NCBI RefSeq assembly: GCF_006442975.2
Contig: NZ_CP083954.1
Coordinates: 4,657,501 to 4,721,500 of the forward strand
Source of the DNA: Mesorhizobium sp. B2-1-1
GTDB lineage: Bacteria > Pseudomonadota > Alphaproteobacteria > Rhizobiales > Rhizobiaceae
Length of the DNA stretch: 64,000 nucleotides
Reading direction: 5' to 3'
A program made the translations under genes and the position numbers. Below are positions 1-9,183 of the stretch, one piece after another. The notes below the pieces were generated by a model. It was not told the origin of the DNA and ran no database searches. It worked only from the letters and a program-made list of their open reading frames with translations. Position 1 is the first letter of the stretch; every line of letters begins with the position of its first letter.

Positions 1-1
1 C

Positions 2-691
2 AATCTGGTGCTCAGGGCGCGTGACGCGCTGCGGCAGGCAGCCGGTCCTCGCGGCACGCCGCCGGTCGCCATCAAGCTCGAAAAGAACCTGCCCGTCGCT
101 TCCGGCGTCGGCGGCGGGTCGAGCGATGCGGCAGCAGTTCTGCGCGGGCTTGCGGCAAGCTGGCAACTCGACATCGACGATGTCGCGCTGGCGCGGATCG
201 GGCTTTCGCTTGGCGCCGATATTCCCATGTGTCTGGCAGCCAGGCCGCTGATTGCACGCGGCATCGGCGAGGAGCTGTCGATCGTGCCTGATTTCTCGGC
301 GCTCGGACTGGTGCTGGTCAATCCCGGCAAGGCGGTCTCGACAGCCGACGTGTTCAACGCGCTGTCGCGGCGCGACAATGAAGCGCTGCCGCCGCTGCCG
401 CGCGTGGTCGACTTCCACGGGCTGCGCAACTGGCTGGAGATTACGCGCAACGACCTCGAGCCGGCGGCCCGCGCCATCGAGCCCGCCATCGGCAAGGCAC
501 TTTCTGTGCTGAACAAGGCCGGAGCCGGTTTTGCCCGCATGTCGGGTTCCGGCGGCACCTGCTTCGGCCTGTTCGAGACCGGCAACGTCGCCAAGCGCGC
601 GGCCGCGGACATCCGCGCCCGGCAACCCGACTGGTTCGTCGCCGCGACGCGCAGCATGACGGCGGAGGCAGATGCCCATGGCCAGGACTGA
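2..691 (+). CDS. ispE: 4-diphosphocytidyl-2-C-methyl-D-erythritol kinase, 5' end outside window
   Basis: IspE phosphorylates the 2-hydroxyl of CDP-methylerythritol in the non-mevalonate isoprenoid pathway, in the cytoplasm. The reading frame is open from base 2, so the N-terminus lies before the window. The GHMP-kinase ATP loop is visible at about bases 86-125 (LPVASGVGGGSSDAA), and the C-terminal GHMP motif follows (AGAGFARMSGSGGTCFGLF). About 230 residues are present of a usual 280-300. The stop overlaps the start of the following moaB gene, which suggests cotranscription. The assignment rests on family motifs. Confidence 0.93.
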   Translation, partial: NLVLRARDALRQAAGPRGTPPVAIKLEKNLPVASGVGGGSSDAAAVLRGLAASWQLDIDDVALARIGLSLGADIPMCLAARPLIARGIGEELSIVPDFSALGLVLVNPGKAVSTADVFNALSRRDNEALPPLPRVVDFHGLRNWLEITRNDLEPAARAIEPAIGKALSVLNKAGAGFARMSGSGGTCFGLFETGNVAKRAAADIRARQPDWFVAATRSMTAEADAHGQD

Positions 692-1232
692 CGAGAACCG
701 TTCTTTCATCCCCGTGCGCATCGCGGTGCTGACCGTTTCCGACACACGCAGCCTTGCCGACGACAAATCCGGCCAGACGCTGGCCGACCGCATCGCGGAA
801 GCCGGCCACATCCTTGCCGCGCGCGATATCGTCACCGACGATGGAGACAAGATCCGCAACAAGGTGCTCGGCTGGTCGAAGGATGATGGGATCGATGTGG
901 TCATCACCACCGGCGGCACCGGCTTCACCGGGCGCGACGTGACGCCGGACGCGTTGGAGCCGATCTTCGAAAAGCGCATGGATGGTTTTTCCGAGGTGTT
1001 CCACCGCATTTCCTACGACAAGATCGGCACCTCCACGATCCAGAGCCGGGCGACCGGCGGCGTCGTCAACGCCACCTTCGTCTTCGTGCTGCCGGGCTCG
1101 CCCGGCGCCTGCAAGGATGCCTGGGACGGCATCTTGAAGGCGCAGCTCGACTACCGGCACATGCCCTGCAACTTCGTCGAGATCATGCCGCGCCTGGACG
1201 AGCACCTGCGGCGCGGCATGTCGGCTCCGTGA
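678..1232 (+). CDS. moaB: Molybdenum cofactor biosynthesis protein B (MoaB/Mog family)
   Basis: This is a MoaB/Mog-fold protein of about 184 aa that acts on molybdopterin during molybdenum cofactor synthesis; which step (adenylylation or another) cannot be read from sequence alone. Seen: the N-terminal VLTVSDTRSL strand, the TTGGTGFTGRDVTPDAL loop typical of the family's nucleotide/pterin pocket, and the LPGSPGAC motif near residue 140. ATG 678 is preferred over ATG 672 because the GGAGG at 664-668 is nine bases from 678 and only three from 672. The gene overlaps the end of ispE. Confidence 0.9.
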   Translation: MARTDENRSFIPVRIAVLTVSDTRSLADDKSGQTLADRIAEAGHILAARDIVTDDGDKIRNKVLGWSKDDGIDVVITTGGTGFTGRDVTPDALEPIFEKRMDGFSEVFHRISYDKIGTSTIQSRATGGVVNATFVFVLPGSPGACKDAWDGILKAQLDYRHMPCNFVEIMPRLDEHLRRGMSAP

Positions 1233-1374
1233 AAGCCGAGGCAAGGCGCTGGTTTCACGCCGCGTTTGCCAGGCAGAACACCGCCTTCGCCTTCGAAAGA
1301 CCATTCCAAACCGGATGCGGCAGGACGTATCGTCTCGCGGCGGCGGCCATCGCCGTTGAAGACGGGCGGATGCG

Positions 1375-1800
1375 ATGACAGTGCATAATGGCGGGTGCCA
1401 TTGCGGCAACATACGCCTTCGATTTTCAACCGAGCTCGATCCATCGACAATCGAGGTTCGCGCCTGCCAATGCTCGTTCTGTACCAAGCATGGCTCGCGC
1501 GCCGTCGCCGATCCGGACGGCAGGCTGGTCATCTCAGTCAAGGACATCCAGCGATTGAAGAAATACCGTTTTGGATTGGGGACGGCCGACTACCTGATCT
1601 GCGGTGAATGCGGTGTCTATACCGCCGCAATCGCCGGAGAGGACGATGCCAGGGCAATCGTCATCATCAACGCCCTGGACGATCAAAGGTCGTTCAGTCA
1701 GGAACCGATCCCGGTCGACTACGACGCGGAAAGCAAGGCAGAGCGTCAAGCCAGACGTCGTCTTCGCTGGATGCCTGTGGAGATGCGTTTTAGCGAATGA
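1375..1800 (+). CDS. GFA/CENP-V family zinc protein
   Basis: This 141-aa protein belongs to the glutathione-dependent formaldehyde-activating (GFA) / CENP-V fold family. Zinc-binding cysteines are visible: GGCHCGN near the N-terminus, CQCSFC near residue 36 and ICGECG near residue 78. The substrate is unknown; the family name comes from one member and most homologues are uncharacterised. It stands alone between moaB and a convergent glycosyltransferase gene, and no strong ribosome binding site precedes ATG 1375. A second, different GFA protein is encoded at 52013-52390 in the methylated-amine cluster. Confidence 0.8.
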   Translation: MTVHNGGCHCGNIRLRFSTELDPSTIEVRACQCSFCTKHGSRAVADPDGRLVISVKDIQRLKKYRFGLGTADYLICGECGVYTAAIAGEDDARAIVIINALDDQRSFSQEPIPVDYDAESKAERQARRRLRWMPVEMRFSE

Positions 1801-1948
1801 CCGGCTCGCCGTGGAAGCGCCGGCGCGAGGACCGCGAGACACCGAAACCACTTCCATCATCAGCCGCGGCCTGCGCGCCGGCACCCGCGTGATCGGAAGC
1901 TAGCTGCGCGTCGCATGTGCAACGCACGTAGACAGAGCTGCTGCAAAA

Positions 1949-2476
1949 TCATTTGGACGGGCGGTGCTCTTGTTTTGCCGGAGCGGCCCAGATTTCGGCA
2001 TCCAGCCGCTTGGTCACCAGGCCGCGAGCGAGGGCCTCGGCGCTGCCGGCTCTTTTCGACAAGGATGTGGCCTGGCGCTTGCTGATCAGCAGCCCGTCGC
2101 CCAAGGCACGGTTTCCCGAGAAGATACGGGCCAGGAATGGCGCGCGGCCGGCGCGTGTGCGTGAAAACCGCGCCGCCATGGTTTGCCTCGCTGTATGCGC
2201 AACGACCTCGTCGATCCATCCGTCGACCAGCCGCGCGCCCGGTTCCAGCAGCAACAGCCAATCGCCCTTCGCGTGCCGGATGGCCGCCGCGACGCCGTCG
2301 GTCGCATACTGGCACCCGGCATGCTCGGCGACGCGATGGGTCTGGTCGGTGGAACCGGCGTCGCAGACGATGACCTCGCGAACCACGCCCTCCACGGCGC
2401 CGCCGATCAGCGTCGCCAAGGTGCGAGCGAGGCCCTCCTCGTCATTGTGGGTCTCTATGAGAACGGTGAGCATCAT
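1949..2476 (-). CDS. Short GT2-like glycosyltransferase
   Basis: The protein is about 175 aa from ATG 2476 (ATG 2473 is equally possible). It starts with the GT2 nucleotide-sugar strand (MLTVLIETHNDEEGLARTL) and keeps the VCDAGSTDQT motif near residue 47. It is shorter than typical GT2 enzymes. At the place where the metal-binding DxD is expected, the sequence reads LLLLEPGARL, so the canonical acidic pair is missing. The open frame extends much further upstream, but that part lies antisense to the radical SAM gene and is not credible coding sequence. It is transcribed divergently from the next gene. The substrate is unknown. Confidence 0.65.
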   Translation of the reverse strand: MMLTVLIETHNDEEGLARTLATLIGGAVEGVVREVIVCDAGSTDQTHRVAEHAGCQYATDGVAAAIRHAKGDWLLLLEPGARLVDGWIDEVVAHTARQTMAARFSRTRAGRAPFLARIFSGNRALGDGLLISKRQATSLSKRAGSAEALARGLVTKRLDAEIWAAPAKQEHRPSK

Positions 2477-2572
2477 TTGCCGAATAGCGGAAAGCGGAAC
2501 GCAGCGCCAGTTTTTGCGACGCACCATAGAAAGTTCTTGCTTTGTTCTCGTTCGGCAAATAGGATTAAATTC

Positions 2573-3778
2573 ATGAGCAGAGCGATTCGAAACAACATGG
2601 ACAGTCCCTGGGAGCGGGCGAAGATGGAACCGATCATGCGCGCCGACATTGCCGCCTTCGGAGCAGGACGAGCCGAAATGGCCAACGCGATGATCGAGCA
2701 GAGCGGCATGCGCGTGCGTCCGGACCGCAACCGCGGCCGGTCGGCAGGCATCAACCCGTCCGGCCGGTTCGAGCCGGTCAGCCGGCATGTCTTCGACGAT
2801 GGCTGGAACTCGCTGGAGGAACTGCCTCCCTTCAAGACCGAGGTGCAGGTCGAGAAGCCGCGTACCATAATCACCCGCAATGAATCGCCCGACATCTCCT
2901 TCGACCGCTCGATCAATCCCTATCGCGGCTGCGAGCATGGCTGCGTCTATTGCTTTGCGCGGCCGACGCACAGTTTCATGGGCCTGTCGCCGGGGCTGGA
3001 TTTCGAATCCAAACTGTTCGCCAAGCCCGACGCGGCGCGCCTGCTCGACAAGGAACTGTCGAAGGACGGTTACCAGCCGCGAACCATCGCCATCGGCACC
3101 AATACCGATCCCTACCAGCCGATCGAGAAGCAGTACCGGATCATGCGCGAGATCCTCGAAGTGCTGGAGGCGCGCGGCCACCCGGTCGGCATCGTCACCA
3201 AATCCGCCCTGGTGACGCGCGATATCGACATCTTGTCACGCATGGCCGAACGGGGCCTCGCCAAGGTGGCGTTGTCGGTGACCACGCTCGACCGCATGCT
3301 GGCGCGCACCATGGAGCCACGCGCCTCGACGCCGGCCAAGCGGCTGGAGGCGATCAGGCAGCTTGCGGATGCCGGCATCCCTGCTTCGGTCATGGTGGCG
3401 CCGATCATCCCCGGGCTGACCGACCAGGAGATGGAACGCATCCTCGATTCGGCGCACCATGCCGGCGCACGCGAGGCGGGCTATGTCGTGCTGCGTCTGC
3501 CGCTCGAGGTCAGCCCGATCTTCAAGGACTGGCTGCTGCGCCACTATCCCGACCGCTATCGCCATGTGATGTCGCTGATCCGCTCGATGCGCGAGGGCAA
3601 GGATTACGATTCGGAATGGGGCAAGCGCATGAAGGGCGCGGGTCCTTACGCCTGGCAGATCGGCCGGCGCTTCGAAATCACCGCCAAGCGGCTCGGTCTC
3701 AATGCCGAGCGGCGCACGCTGCGGACCGACCAGTTCGTCGCCGCCGGCAAGGACCAGGAGCAGTTGATGCTGCTTTGA
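2573..3778 (+). CDS. PA0069-family radical SAM protein
   Basis: A radical S-adenosylmethionine protein of about 401 aa, related to the spore photoproduct lyase-like PA0069/Rv2578c group. The [4Fe-4S] motif CxxxCxxC is clear in [15 protein letters not shown] at about residue 113. The TIM-barrel part continues with [12 protein letters not shown] and [12 protein letters not shown]. Its reaction is not known. ATG 2573 is chosen as the first ATG after an AT-rich promoter-like stretch; 2597 and 2624 are alternatives. The open frame runs upstream of 2573 only because it overlaps the opposite-strand glycosyltransferase. Confidence 0.85.
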   Translation: MSRAIRNNMDSPWERAKMEPIMRADIAAFGAGRAEMANAMIEQSGMRVRPDRNRGRSAGINPSGRFEPVSRHVFDDGWNSLEELPPFKTEVQVEKPRTIITRNESPDISFDRSINPYRGCEHGCVYCFARPTHSFMGLSPGLDFESKLFAKPDAARLLDKELSKDGYQPRTIAIGTNTDPYQPIEKQYRIMREILEVLEARGHPVGIVTKSALVTRDIDILSRMAERGLAKVALSVTTLDRMLARTMEPRASTPAKRLEAIRQLADAGIPASVMVAPIIPGLTDQEMERILDSAHHAGAREAGYVVLRLPLEVSPIFKDWLLRHYPDRYRHVMSLIRSMREGKDYDSEWGKRMKGAGPYAWQIGRRFEITAKRLGLNAERRTLRTDQFVAAGKDQEQLMLL

Positions 3779-3920
3779 ACGACCGCGGCTGTTTGCCGCC
3801 GTGGCGAAAAAATCCCGTCCGGCCTGCCCCGGCCTGCAGACGGTGCCCTCCCGGTCCGGCGCCCCACCCGACCCGGAGGGACTTGCGGAGAATCAGAGCC
3901 GATGCGAACCTCGCCGCAAC

Positions 3921-4616
3921 ATGGCTCGCGCGCGTTCTGATTCTCCGCCTCTCTTCGAAATCGTCGAGAAACCCGATTTCTCCTTCGAGACGAAGGCGAT
4001 GGCCGAAGGCCTGTGGCCGGTCGCGGGGATGGACGAGGCCGGACGCGGCCCGCTGGCCGGACCGGTGGTGGCGGCTGCGGTCGTGCTCGACCCTGCCAAC
4101 ATCCCCGACGGCCTCGACGATTCCAAACGGCTCAGCCATTTGCAACGCGAGGCGCTGTTCGTGCGCATCATCGGCTCCGCGCTCGGCGTGTCGATGGCCT
4201 CGGTCAGCGCCGAGGGCATTGACGGCAGCAACATCCTCAAGGCGAGCCTGGAGGCGATGCGCCGTGCGCTCGCCGGCCTGCCGGTGCAGCCGAAGCTCGC
4301 GCTTGCCGATGGGCGCGACGTGCCGCCGGGCCTGCCTTGCATGGGGCGCGCGCTGATCAAGGGCGATCAGCGCTCGCAATCCATCGCCGCCGCCTCGATC
4401 GTCGCCAAGGTGATGCGCGACCGCATGATGTGCGGCTGCGGCAGCCATCACCAGCACTACGGCTTCGAAGTGCATATGGGCTATGCCACGGTCCGCCATC
4501 GCACCGCGATCGAGACGCACGGGCCGGTGGCGCGGCTGCACCGCGTGTCGTTCGCGCCATTCAGGCTTGAAGGTGCCGAGGTGGTGGAAGAAGAGAGCTT
4601 CGCCGGGCTGGAGTGA
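3921..4616 (+). CDS. rnhB: Ribonuclease HII
   Basis: RNase HII cuts RNA at RNA-DNA junctions, including single misincorporated ribonucleotides and primers. The family signature [19 protein letters not shown] is at residues 36-54 and carries the first two acidic metal ligands (D and E). The downstream aspartate is in [10 protein letters not shown], and [18 protein letters not shown] is the conserved helix. The protein is 231 aa from ATG 3921, normal for the family; the extra upstream frame (from 3801) is low-complexity and unlike other RNase HII N-termini. The gene is convergent with the ATP synthase operon, with a repeat locus and a terminator between them. Confidence 0.94.
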   Translation: MARARSDSPPLFEIVEKPDFSFETKAMAEGLWPVAGMDEAGRGPLAGPVVAAAVVLDPANIPDGLDDSKRLSHLQREALFVRIIGSALGVSMASVSAEGIDGSNILKASLEAMRRALAGLPVQPKLALADGRDVPPGLPCMGRALIKGDQRSQSIAAASIVAKVMRDRMMCGCGSHHQHYGFEVHMGYATVRHRTAIETHGPVARLHRVSFAPFRLEGAEVVEEESFAGLE

Positions 4617-4635
4617 GCCGGCAGCGATATAGCTG

Positions 4636-4814
4636 ATCTCCCCCCTCGTGGGGGAGATGTCCGGCAGGACAGAGGGGGGCGCGAAAGATCGCTACCTTCC
4701 AGAACTACTTCTACTCACGCAGAAGTCGCAAGGCAGCGCAGGGATTGTCTGACAGGCTGGCGGGACAGCGCCCCCCTCTGCCCTGCCGGGCATCTCCCCC
4801 ACGAGGGGGGAGAT
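4636..4814. repeat. Pair of 47-bp inverted GC-rich repeat arms (locus 1)
   Basis: The left arm (4636-4682) begins ATCTCCCCCCTCGTGG and ends GAGGGGGGCGC. The right arm (4768-4814) is its reverse complement with two differences. Each arm also contains its own small hairpin. The 85 bases between the arms hold no gene. Nearly the same arms flank the DUF559 gene at 54799-55229. I know this type of element from memory as common between genes in Mesorhizobium; that has not been checked here. Confidence 0.85.
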
Positions 4815-4840
4815 TGGCAGCTTCTGCGCACTGCTCCAAC

Positions 4841-4872
4841 AAAAAAGCCGCCAGGTTGCCCAGGCGGCTTTT
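4841..4872. terminator. Bidirectional intrinsic terminator after atpF
   Basis: A perfect stem AAAAGCCGCC / GGCGGCTTTT with a loop of about ten bases lies 23 bases beyond the atpF stop codon. A- and T-runs on both sides allow it to stop transcription from the ATP synthase operon (minus strand) and from the rnhB side (plus strand). Confidence 0.85.
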
Positions 4873-4895
4873 GATTGTTCTGCGTCGGTCAAGGC

Positions 4896-5387
4896 TCAGT
4901 TCAGCTTCGCCTTCACATCGGCGAGCGAGGTCTTGAACAGGTCGGCTCCCGCCTTGGCGTCGATCTTGCCGGCGAGCAGCGTGCGAGCGGCTTCGACGGC
5001 GATGTCGACGGCGCTGGCGCGCACTTCGCCGATCGCCTCGCGCTCGGCCTGGCCGATCTTCTGTTCGGCAAGAGCGGTGCGCCGCGCGACGTAGTCCTCG
5101 GTCTTCTTGTGCGCCTCGGCGGCGAGCAGTTCGGCTTCGCGCTTGGCCGCGGCGACGATGTCTGCGGCCTCCTGCTCGGCTTCCTTGCGCTTGCGCTGGT
5201 ATTGGCCAAGCAACTGCTGGGCCTCCTCGCGCAGCCTGCGCGCCTCGTCAAGCTCGCTGCTGATCCTGGCGGCGCGGGCATCGAGCGCCTTGGCGATCAG
5301 GCGGGGCACCTTGATGTAGATGGCGATACCCAAAAAGATGACCAGGGCGATCGTGGCCCAGAGCGTTGCAAGAGATGTGGCGTCCAT
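4896..5387 (-). CDS. atpF: ATP synthase F0 subunit b
   Basis: Subunit b of F0F1 ATP synthase is part of the peripheral stalk, anchored in the inner membrane and reaching to F1. The 163-aa protein has one N-terminal membrane helix (about residues 5-25, TLWATIALVIFLGIAIYI) followed by a long, charged, Ala/Glu/Lys-rich coiled coil. It is the last gene of the F0 operon, 10 bases after the b' gene, and is followed by a strong terminator. The length is normal. Confidence 0.93.
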   Translation of the reverse strand: MDATSLATLWATIALVIFLGIAIYIKVPRLIAKALDARAARISSELDEARRLREEAQQLLGQYQRKRKEAEQEAADIVAAAKREAELLAAEAHKKTEDYVARRTALAEQKIGQAEREAIGEVRASAVDIAVEAARTLLAGKIDAKAGADLFKTSLADVKAKLN

Positions 5388-5397
5388 GATGCGCTCC

Positions 5398-5997
5398 TCA
5401 CCCGGCCACGGACTTGACCGCGGCCGCGATCTCGGCCTTGCTGGCCTTGCCGCCGACCAGCGCCTCGACGATCGCCGAGGCAGTGTCCTCGGCGATGCTG
5501 CCGACTTCCTTCATGGCGTTGGCCTTGATGGAAGAAATGCGCGCCTCGGCCTCGCCGAGCTTCTCGTCGAGCGCGGCCTCGATCTTCTTGCGCGCGGTCT
5601 CGGCTTCCGCCTTGGCCGCGTCATTGGCCTGCTGGCCGATGGCGTTGGCGTTCTTCTTGGCTTCCGCCAGCTCCTGCTCGTAAGCAGCAACGGCGGCGTC
5701 GGCCTCGCCCTTCAACTTCGCGGCCTGATCGAGATCCTGGCTGATACGGTCGTTGCGGACATCGATGATGCCGCCGACGCGCGGCACCACCACCCTCTTC
5801 AGGAAGAGGTAGAAGAGCCCGAACGTGATCGCCAGCCAAAGAAGCTGCGACGGAAACGTCGCCGGATCGAATGGCGGAAACATGCCATGAGCTTCGGCAG
5901 GCACGCTGGTGCCGGAATGCGTGTCGCCTTCCGTCGCAGCGTGGCCAGCCTCGGTGGCAGGCGCGGACTCTTGCGCAAAGGCAGATGTCACGAACAT
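5398..5997 (-). CDS. atpF2: ATP synthase F0 subunit b'
   Basis: This is the second, diverged b-type subunit (b'; also named AtpG or AtpX), found in alphaproteobacteria and other phototroph-related lineages, which pairs with b in the peripheral stalk. The 199-aa protein has a hydrophilic N-terminal segment of about 50 residues containing GDTHSGTSVPAEAHG. A single membrane helix follows near residues 55-75 (QLLWLAITFGLFYLFL), then a coiled coil. It lies between atpE and atpF in the same direction. b and b' are told apart by the longer N-terminus and by gene order. Confidence 0.9.
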   Translation of the reverse strand: MFVTSAFAQESAPATEAGHAATEGDTHSGTSVPAEAHGMFPPFDPATFPSQLLWLAITFGLFYLFLKRVVVPRVGGIIDVRNDRISQDLDQAAKLKGEADAAVAAYEQELAEAKKNANAIGQQANDAAKAEAETARKKIEAALDEKLGEAEARISSIKANAMKEVGSIAEDTASAIVEALVGGKASKAEIAAAVKSVAG

Positions 5998-6091
5998 GGA
6001 CTATCCCCTGATATCAGACCCGCCGCTCTCGCGGCCGGCCTGTCCAATCTTCCCATAGCTTAGCCAAATGGCGGCTCAGCCAAACAGGGGC

Positions 6092-6316
6092 TCAGCCGAA
6101 CAGGGCCAGCAGCGCGATGAGAAGCGAGAAGATGCCCAGAGCTTCGGTCACGGCGAAGCCGAAGATCAGACGGCCGAACTGGCCATCGGCGGCCGACGGG
6201 TTGCGCAGCGCGCCCGAGAGATAGCTGCCGAAGATGTTGCCGAGGCCAATGCCCGCGCCGCCCATGCCGAGGCAAGCGATGCCGGCGCCGATGTACTTTG
6301 CTGCTTCTACGTCCAT
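6092..6316 (-). CDS. atpE: ATP synthase F0 subunit c
   Basis: Subunit c forms the proton-carrying ring in the membrane. The 74-aa product has two membrane helices joined by the conserved polar loop RNPSAADGQ (about residues 38-46). The essential proton-binding acidic residue is Glu58 in FAVTEALG. Start 6316 is chosen because AAGGAG sits directly upstream and the product then begins [12 protein letters not shown] like other alphaproteobacterial c subunits. An in-frame ATG 42 bases upstream would add 14 atypical residues. Confidence 0.95.
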   Translation of the reverse strand: MDVEAAKYIGAGIACLGMGGAGIGLGNIFGSYLSGALRNPSAADGQFGRLIFGFAVTEALGIFSLLIALLALFG

Positions 6317-6400
6317 TTGTTCAACTCCTTTGGATCTGAAATTCCGTTGCGATTCCATTCCGGCGGCAATGTTGAAAACTCTTGCGCCGGAAATTTTTTA

Positions 6401-7165
6401 TCAGTGCCCCGGGTGCAGGGCGTCGTTGAGATACATGCAGGTCAGCACCGCGAAGACATAGGCCTGAAGGAAGGCGACCAGCAGTTCGAGCGCGGTCAAC
6501 GCCACGGCCATCGCCAGCGGCAGCACCGAGCCAGCGACGCCGACCGCGCCCAGCGCCGAGAGGCTGACCACGAAGCCGGAGAAGACCTTCAGCGTGATGT
6601 GCCCGGCGAGCATGTTGGCGAACAGACGAACCGAGAGGCTGACGGGGCGCGACACGAACGAGATCACTTCGATCAGCACCACCAGCGGCAGCAGGAACAC
6701 CGGCACGCCTTGCGGCACGAACAGCTTGAGGAAACCAAGGCCGTGCTTGCCGAAACCGTAGACAATCACGGTGCCGATAACCAACACGGCGAGGCCGAAG
6801 GTGACGATGATGTGGCTGGTGACGGTGAAGAAATACGGAAACAGGCCAAGCAGGTTGGCGACCAGCACGAACATGAACAGGGAAAACACGAAGGGAAAGA
6901 ACTTCATGCCCTGCGTGCCGGCCGCGTCGCGCAACATGTTGCCGACGAATTCATAGGCCATTTCGGAGATCGATTGCAGCCGGCCGGGAACGAGGCTGCG
7001 GCTCGACGTCGTCAGAAACAGGAATGCCGCGGCGACGACCACGGTCGCGACCATGAACAGCGCCGAATTGGTAAAGGACAAGTCGTAACCGCCGATATCG
7101 ATCGGTATCAGCTTGTTGATATGGAACTGGTGGATCGGATCGACCTTGTCAGCTGCCACGTTCAA
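6401..7165 (-). CDS. atpB: ATP synthase F0 subunit a
   Basis: Subunit a carries the two proton half-channels next to the c ring. The 254-aa protein has several hydrophobic helices. The essential arginine is in the segment [18 protein letters not shown] (about residues 175-195), and the C-terminal helix is [19 protein letters not shown]. The N-terminus ([18 protein letters not shown]) is typical of rhizobial AtpB. It lies between atpI and atpE in the same operon, with an 81-base gap to atpI and an 84-base gap to atpE. Confidence 0.95.
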   Translation of the reverse strand: MNVAADKVDPIHQFHINKLIPIDIGGYDLSFTNSALFMVATVVVAAAFLFLTTSSRSLVPGRLQSISEMAYEFVGNMLRDAAGTQGMKFFPFVFSLFMFVLVANLLGLFPYFFTVTSHIIVTFGLAVLVIGTVIVYGFGKHGLGFLKLFVPQGVPVFLLPLVVLIEVISFVSRPVSLSVRLFANMLAGHITLKVFSGFVVSLSALGAVGVAGSVLPLAMAVALTALELLVAFLQAYVFAVLTCMYLNDALHPGH

Positions 7166-7246
7166 ACCCCGTCAGTGCCGCATGCGGCCTTGTTACCATG
7201 CCGCCCGTCGAAAGGCGGCTATTTCCAAGTGCCGCCTGAACGGCGG

Positions 7247-7645
7247 TCACTTGCTGTCGTCGCGGCCAGAGCGCGATTTGTCGCCCTGTCCGAATTCCGC
7301 CACAACGCCTGCCGAACGCATGACATTGAGCACGCCCGCGCCAAAACCAAGCAGCAGAAACACGATCAGACCCCATGGCGATGTCCCCGCCAGACGGTCG
7401 ATGATCCAGCCGATGGCGGCACCGACTACCACCCCGGCGATGAACTCGCTGGACAGCTTGAGTGCCTGACCGTACCCGGTCACTGGTTTCGCGTCTTTCC
7501 CCTCGAGCCGGTCCGGCCGTCTTGTCGCAAGCGATGCTTCAAGTTCACGCCGGCGGCGCTCAAGTTCGTCGTCGCGGATGGCGGCTTCGTGCTGCTTGCC
7601 GCGGCCGGTTTCTCCGGTTCCGCCTGGCCCAGTTTCATCGGCCAT
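7247..7645 (-). CDS. atpI: ATP synthase accessory protein AtpI
   Basis: AtpI helps c-ring assembly and is often linked to Mg2+ handling. The 132-aa product has a charged N-terminal half (RDDELERRRRELEASL) and two membrane helices in the second half (SEFIAGVVVGAAIGWIID and WGLIVFLLLGFGAGVLNV). Start 7645 gives the family-like MADETG N-terminus; the 37 residues before it in the open frame are not family-like. It is the first gene of the F0 operon and lies just downstream of a candidate sigma-70 promoter. Confidence 0.88.
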   Translation of the reverse strand: MADETGPGGTGETGRGKQHEAAIRDDELERRRRELEASLATRRPDRLEGKDAKPVTGYGQALKLSSEFIAGVVVGAAIGWIIDRLAGTSPWGLIVFLLLGFGAGVLNVMRSAGVVAEFGQGDKSRSGRDDSK

Positions 7646-7702
7646 CGCAACCCCCCTGCCCGGGCAGACCGTCACCGTCCGTCCGCTTCTAAAGTCGCCG
7701 GC

Positions 7703-7731
7703 AACATAGTTAGAGGGTTTGCGCCCGTCAA
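7703..7731 (-). promoter_or_regulatory. Candidate sigma-70 promoter of the atpI-B-E-F'-F operon
   Basis: On the minus strand TTGACG (7731-7726) is followed after 17 bases by TATGTT (7708-7703), about 57 bases ahead of the atpI start. A very A/T-rich stretch lies just upstream (7753-7790) and could act as an UP element. The match is by eye only. Confidence 0.55.
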
Positions 7732-7901
7732 GCCACGGGCGGAAGTTCGTTACCATGTATTTTATACAATGAAATCAATATAATAGAGAGGTGCGACATC
7801 GTGCCCGCCATGGCGGCGCGGACGCCTTGAGCGAATCCTCCGCGCGACGGCTCTTCGAGAGACCGCGCAGCCGCGCAAAAATATGGACGCCTATCGGGCG
7901 T

Positions 7902-9083
7902 TCAGCTCCAGCCGCCGCCATAGGTGCGGTAGAAGATATGCAGGCCGATCTTGGTCATCTTCTGCATCGTACGCGCCCAGTTGGGATGGACGTAATTGGC
8001 ATAGTAATGGGTCGACGATCCGACTTCGGGAATGAAGACCTTGCCGGCGGTCACCGCCATGCCGACGTCCTGCGCAGTCTTGTAGGCGACCGGGTTGTCG
8101 ATGCGCTTCTTCCTGCCGTCGCAGGCGAAGGAGAACTGGCAACGGTTGAACCAGCTGTCGTTCTGGTAGACGACGCCGCAGATCGAATTGGGATAGGCCG
8201 GATTGCGGACACGGTTGAGGATGACCTGGGCGACGGCGGCCTGGCCGCGCACGGATTCGCCCCGCGCCTCGAAATAGATGCCGTTGGCCAGGCATTTCTG
8301 CTCGGGCTTGGAGAAGACGCTCGCCGGAAGTGGATTCTGGATCCACGAATGGTCGCCCTTGGCCATCGGCGGGATGAAACGGCCGTTGTTGGGCTCCTCG
8401 TCCTGGAGCAGGGCCTCGAAGGGCGACGCCTTGGCATAATCGGGCGCGGCCTGCGCATAGGCCGTCGCCAGCACATCCGGATGATCGTTGTTGACCAGGG
8501 CGGCAAGCATGGGCGACACGCCGGGATCCGGCTTCTTGTCCTCACGCGCGTGGAATGCCGCGGCGATCTGGATTTCCTTGCCTTTGATCTGGGGTTTGGC
8601 GAAAGCCATCTTCAGGCCGCTGTCCATGCTGGGCCGCAGCAGGGATGAGGTGCGCTCGAAGATCGAGCCGGCGTTGAAGTTCTTCGGCGGGGCGACGGGA
8701 GAGATCTGGACGATGCGGCCCTTCTTGTCGGCGCGCACGATGCGGTCCTCATCGGGCGCAGTGCTGACCTTGCCGCCCTTGCCGCGAAAGGAGACGGCGC
8801 CGACGCCGGGCAGGCGCACCCCCGATCCGGAGAGCGAACCCGTCACAGCGTCGTCGACAAACGGCATCTCGGCGGCATGGACCGATCCGGCGACGGATTT
8901 CTCGACATAGGAATTCCAGCGGGTCGGCGCCTCGAGGCCGGAAACGAGGCTCGTCATATCCTGGTAGGCGGAAACCGTCGGAAATCCGATCCAGATGCCG
9001 AGGCCGACGATGAAAGGTGCCACGAGGCTGCGTTTCTTCTCACCGGCGACGGCAACAAGGCGCGTCAAGACACGTCGATGCAC
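7902..9083 (-). CDS. Membrane-anchored SleB-like cell wall hydrolase
   Basis: The C-terminal part (about residues 275-393) is a Hydrolase_2 (SleB/CwlJ-type) peptidoglycan hydrolase domain, with the core ANGIYFEARGE containing the likely catalytic glutamate and the following QAAVAQVILNRVRNPAYP. Near the N-terminus is one hydrophobic segment (LVAPFIVGLGIWIGFPTVSAY), probably a membrane anchor or uncleaved signal. The middle is a low-conservation linker. GTG 9083 is preferred because GGAGAG lies six bases ahead of it; an upstream ATG at 9125 is in frame. Expected role: peptidoglycan cleavage in the periplasm. Confidence 0.82.
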   Translation of the reverse strand: MHRRVLTRLVAVAGEKKRSLVAPFIVGLGIWIGFPTVSAYQDMTSLVSGLEAPTRWNSYVEKSVAGSVHAAEMPFVDDAVTGSLSGSGVRLPGVGAVSFRGKGGKVSTAPDEDRIVRADKKGRIVQISPVAPPKNFNAGSIFERTSSLLRPSMDSGLKMAFAKPQIKGKEIQIAAAFHAREDKKPDPGVSPMLAALVNNDHPDVLATAYAQAAPDYAKASPFEALLQDEEPNNGRFIPPMAKGDHSWIQNPLPASVFSKPEQKCLANGIYFEARGESVRGQAAVAQVILNRVRNPAYPNSICGVVYQNDSWFNRCQFSFACDGRKKRIDNPVAYKTAQDVGMAVTAGKVFIPEVGSSTHYYANYVHPNWARTMQKMTKIGLHIFYRTYGGGWS

Positions 9084-9183
9084 GGAACTCTCTCCAGGAA
9101 CGCTACTGACCCCACTGGAGAGCAAAATGATGCATTAACCTTGATGGGACGTTAACAGCTTCGATCGGGTTTTCCCGGTCGGC

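Noticed and set aside
1230-1260. Terminator after moaB (GTGAAA...TTTCAC)
   Set aside because: Only a six-base stem with a long loop and no T-run; too weak to list.
6068-7783. Plus-strand frame of 571 codons over atpE-atpB-atpI
   Set aside because: It is antisense to highly conserved ATP synthase genes and has shadow-like composition.
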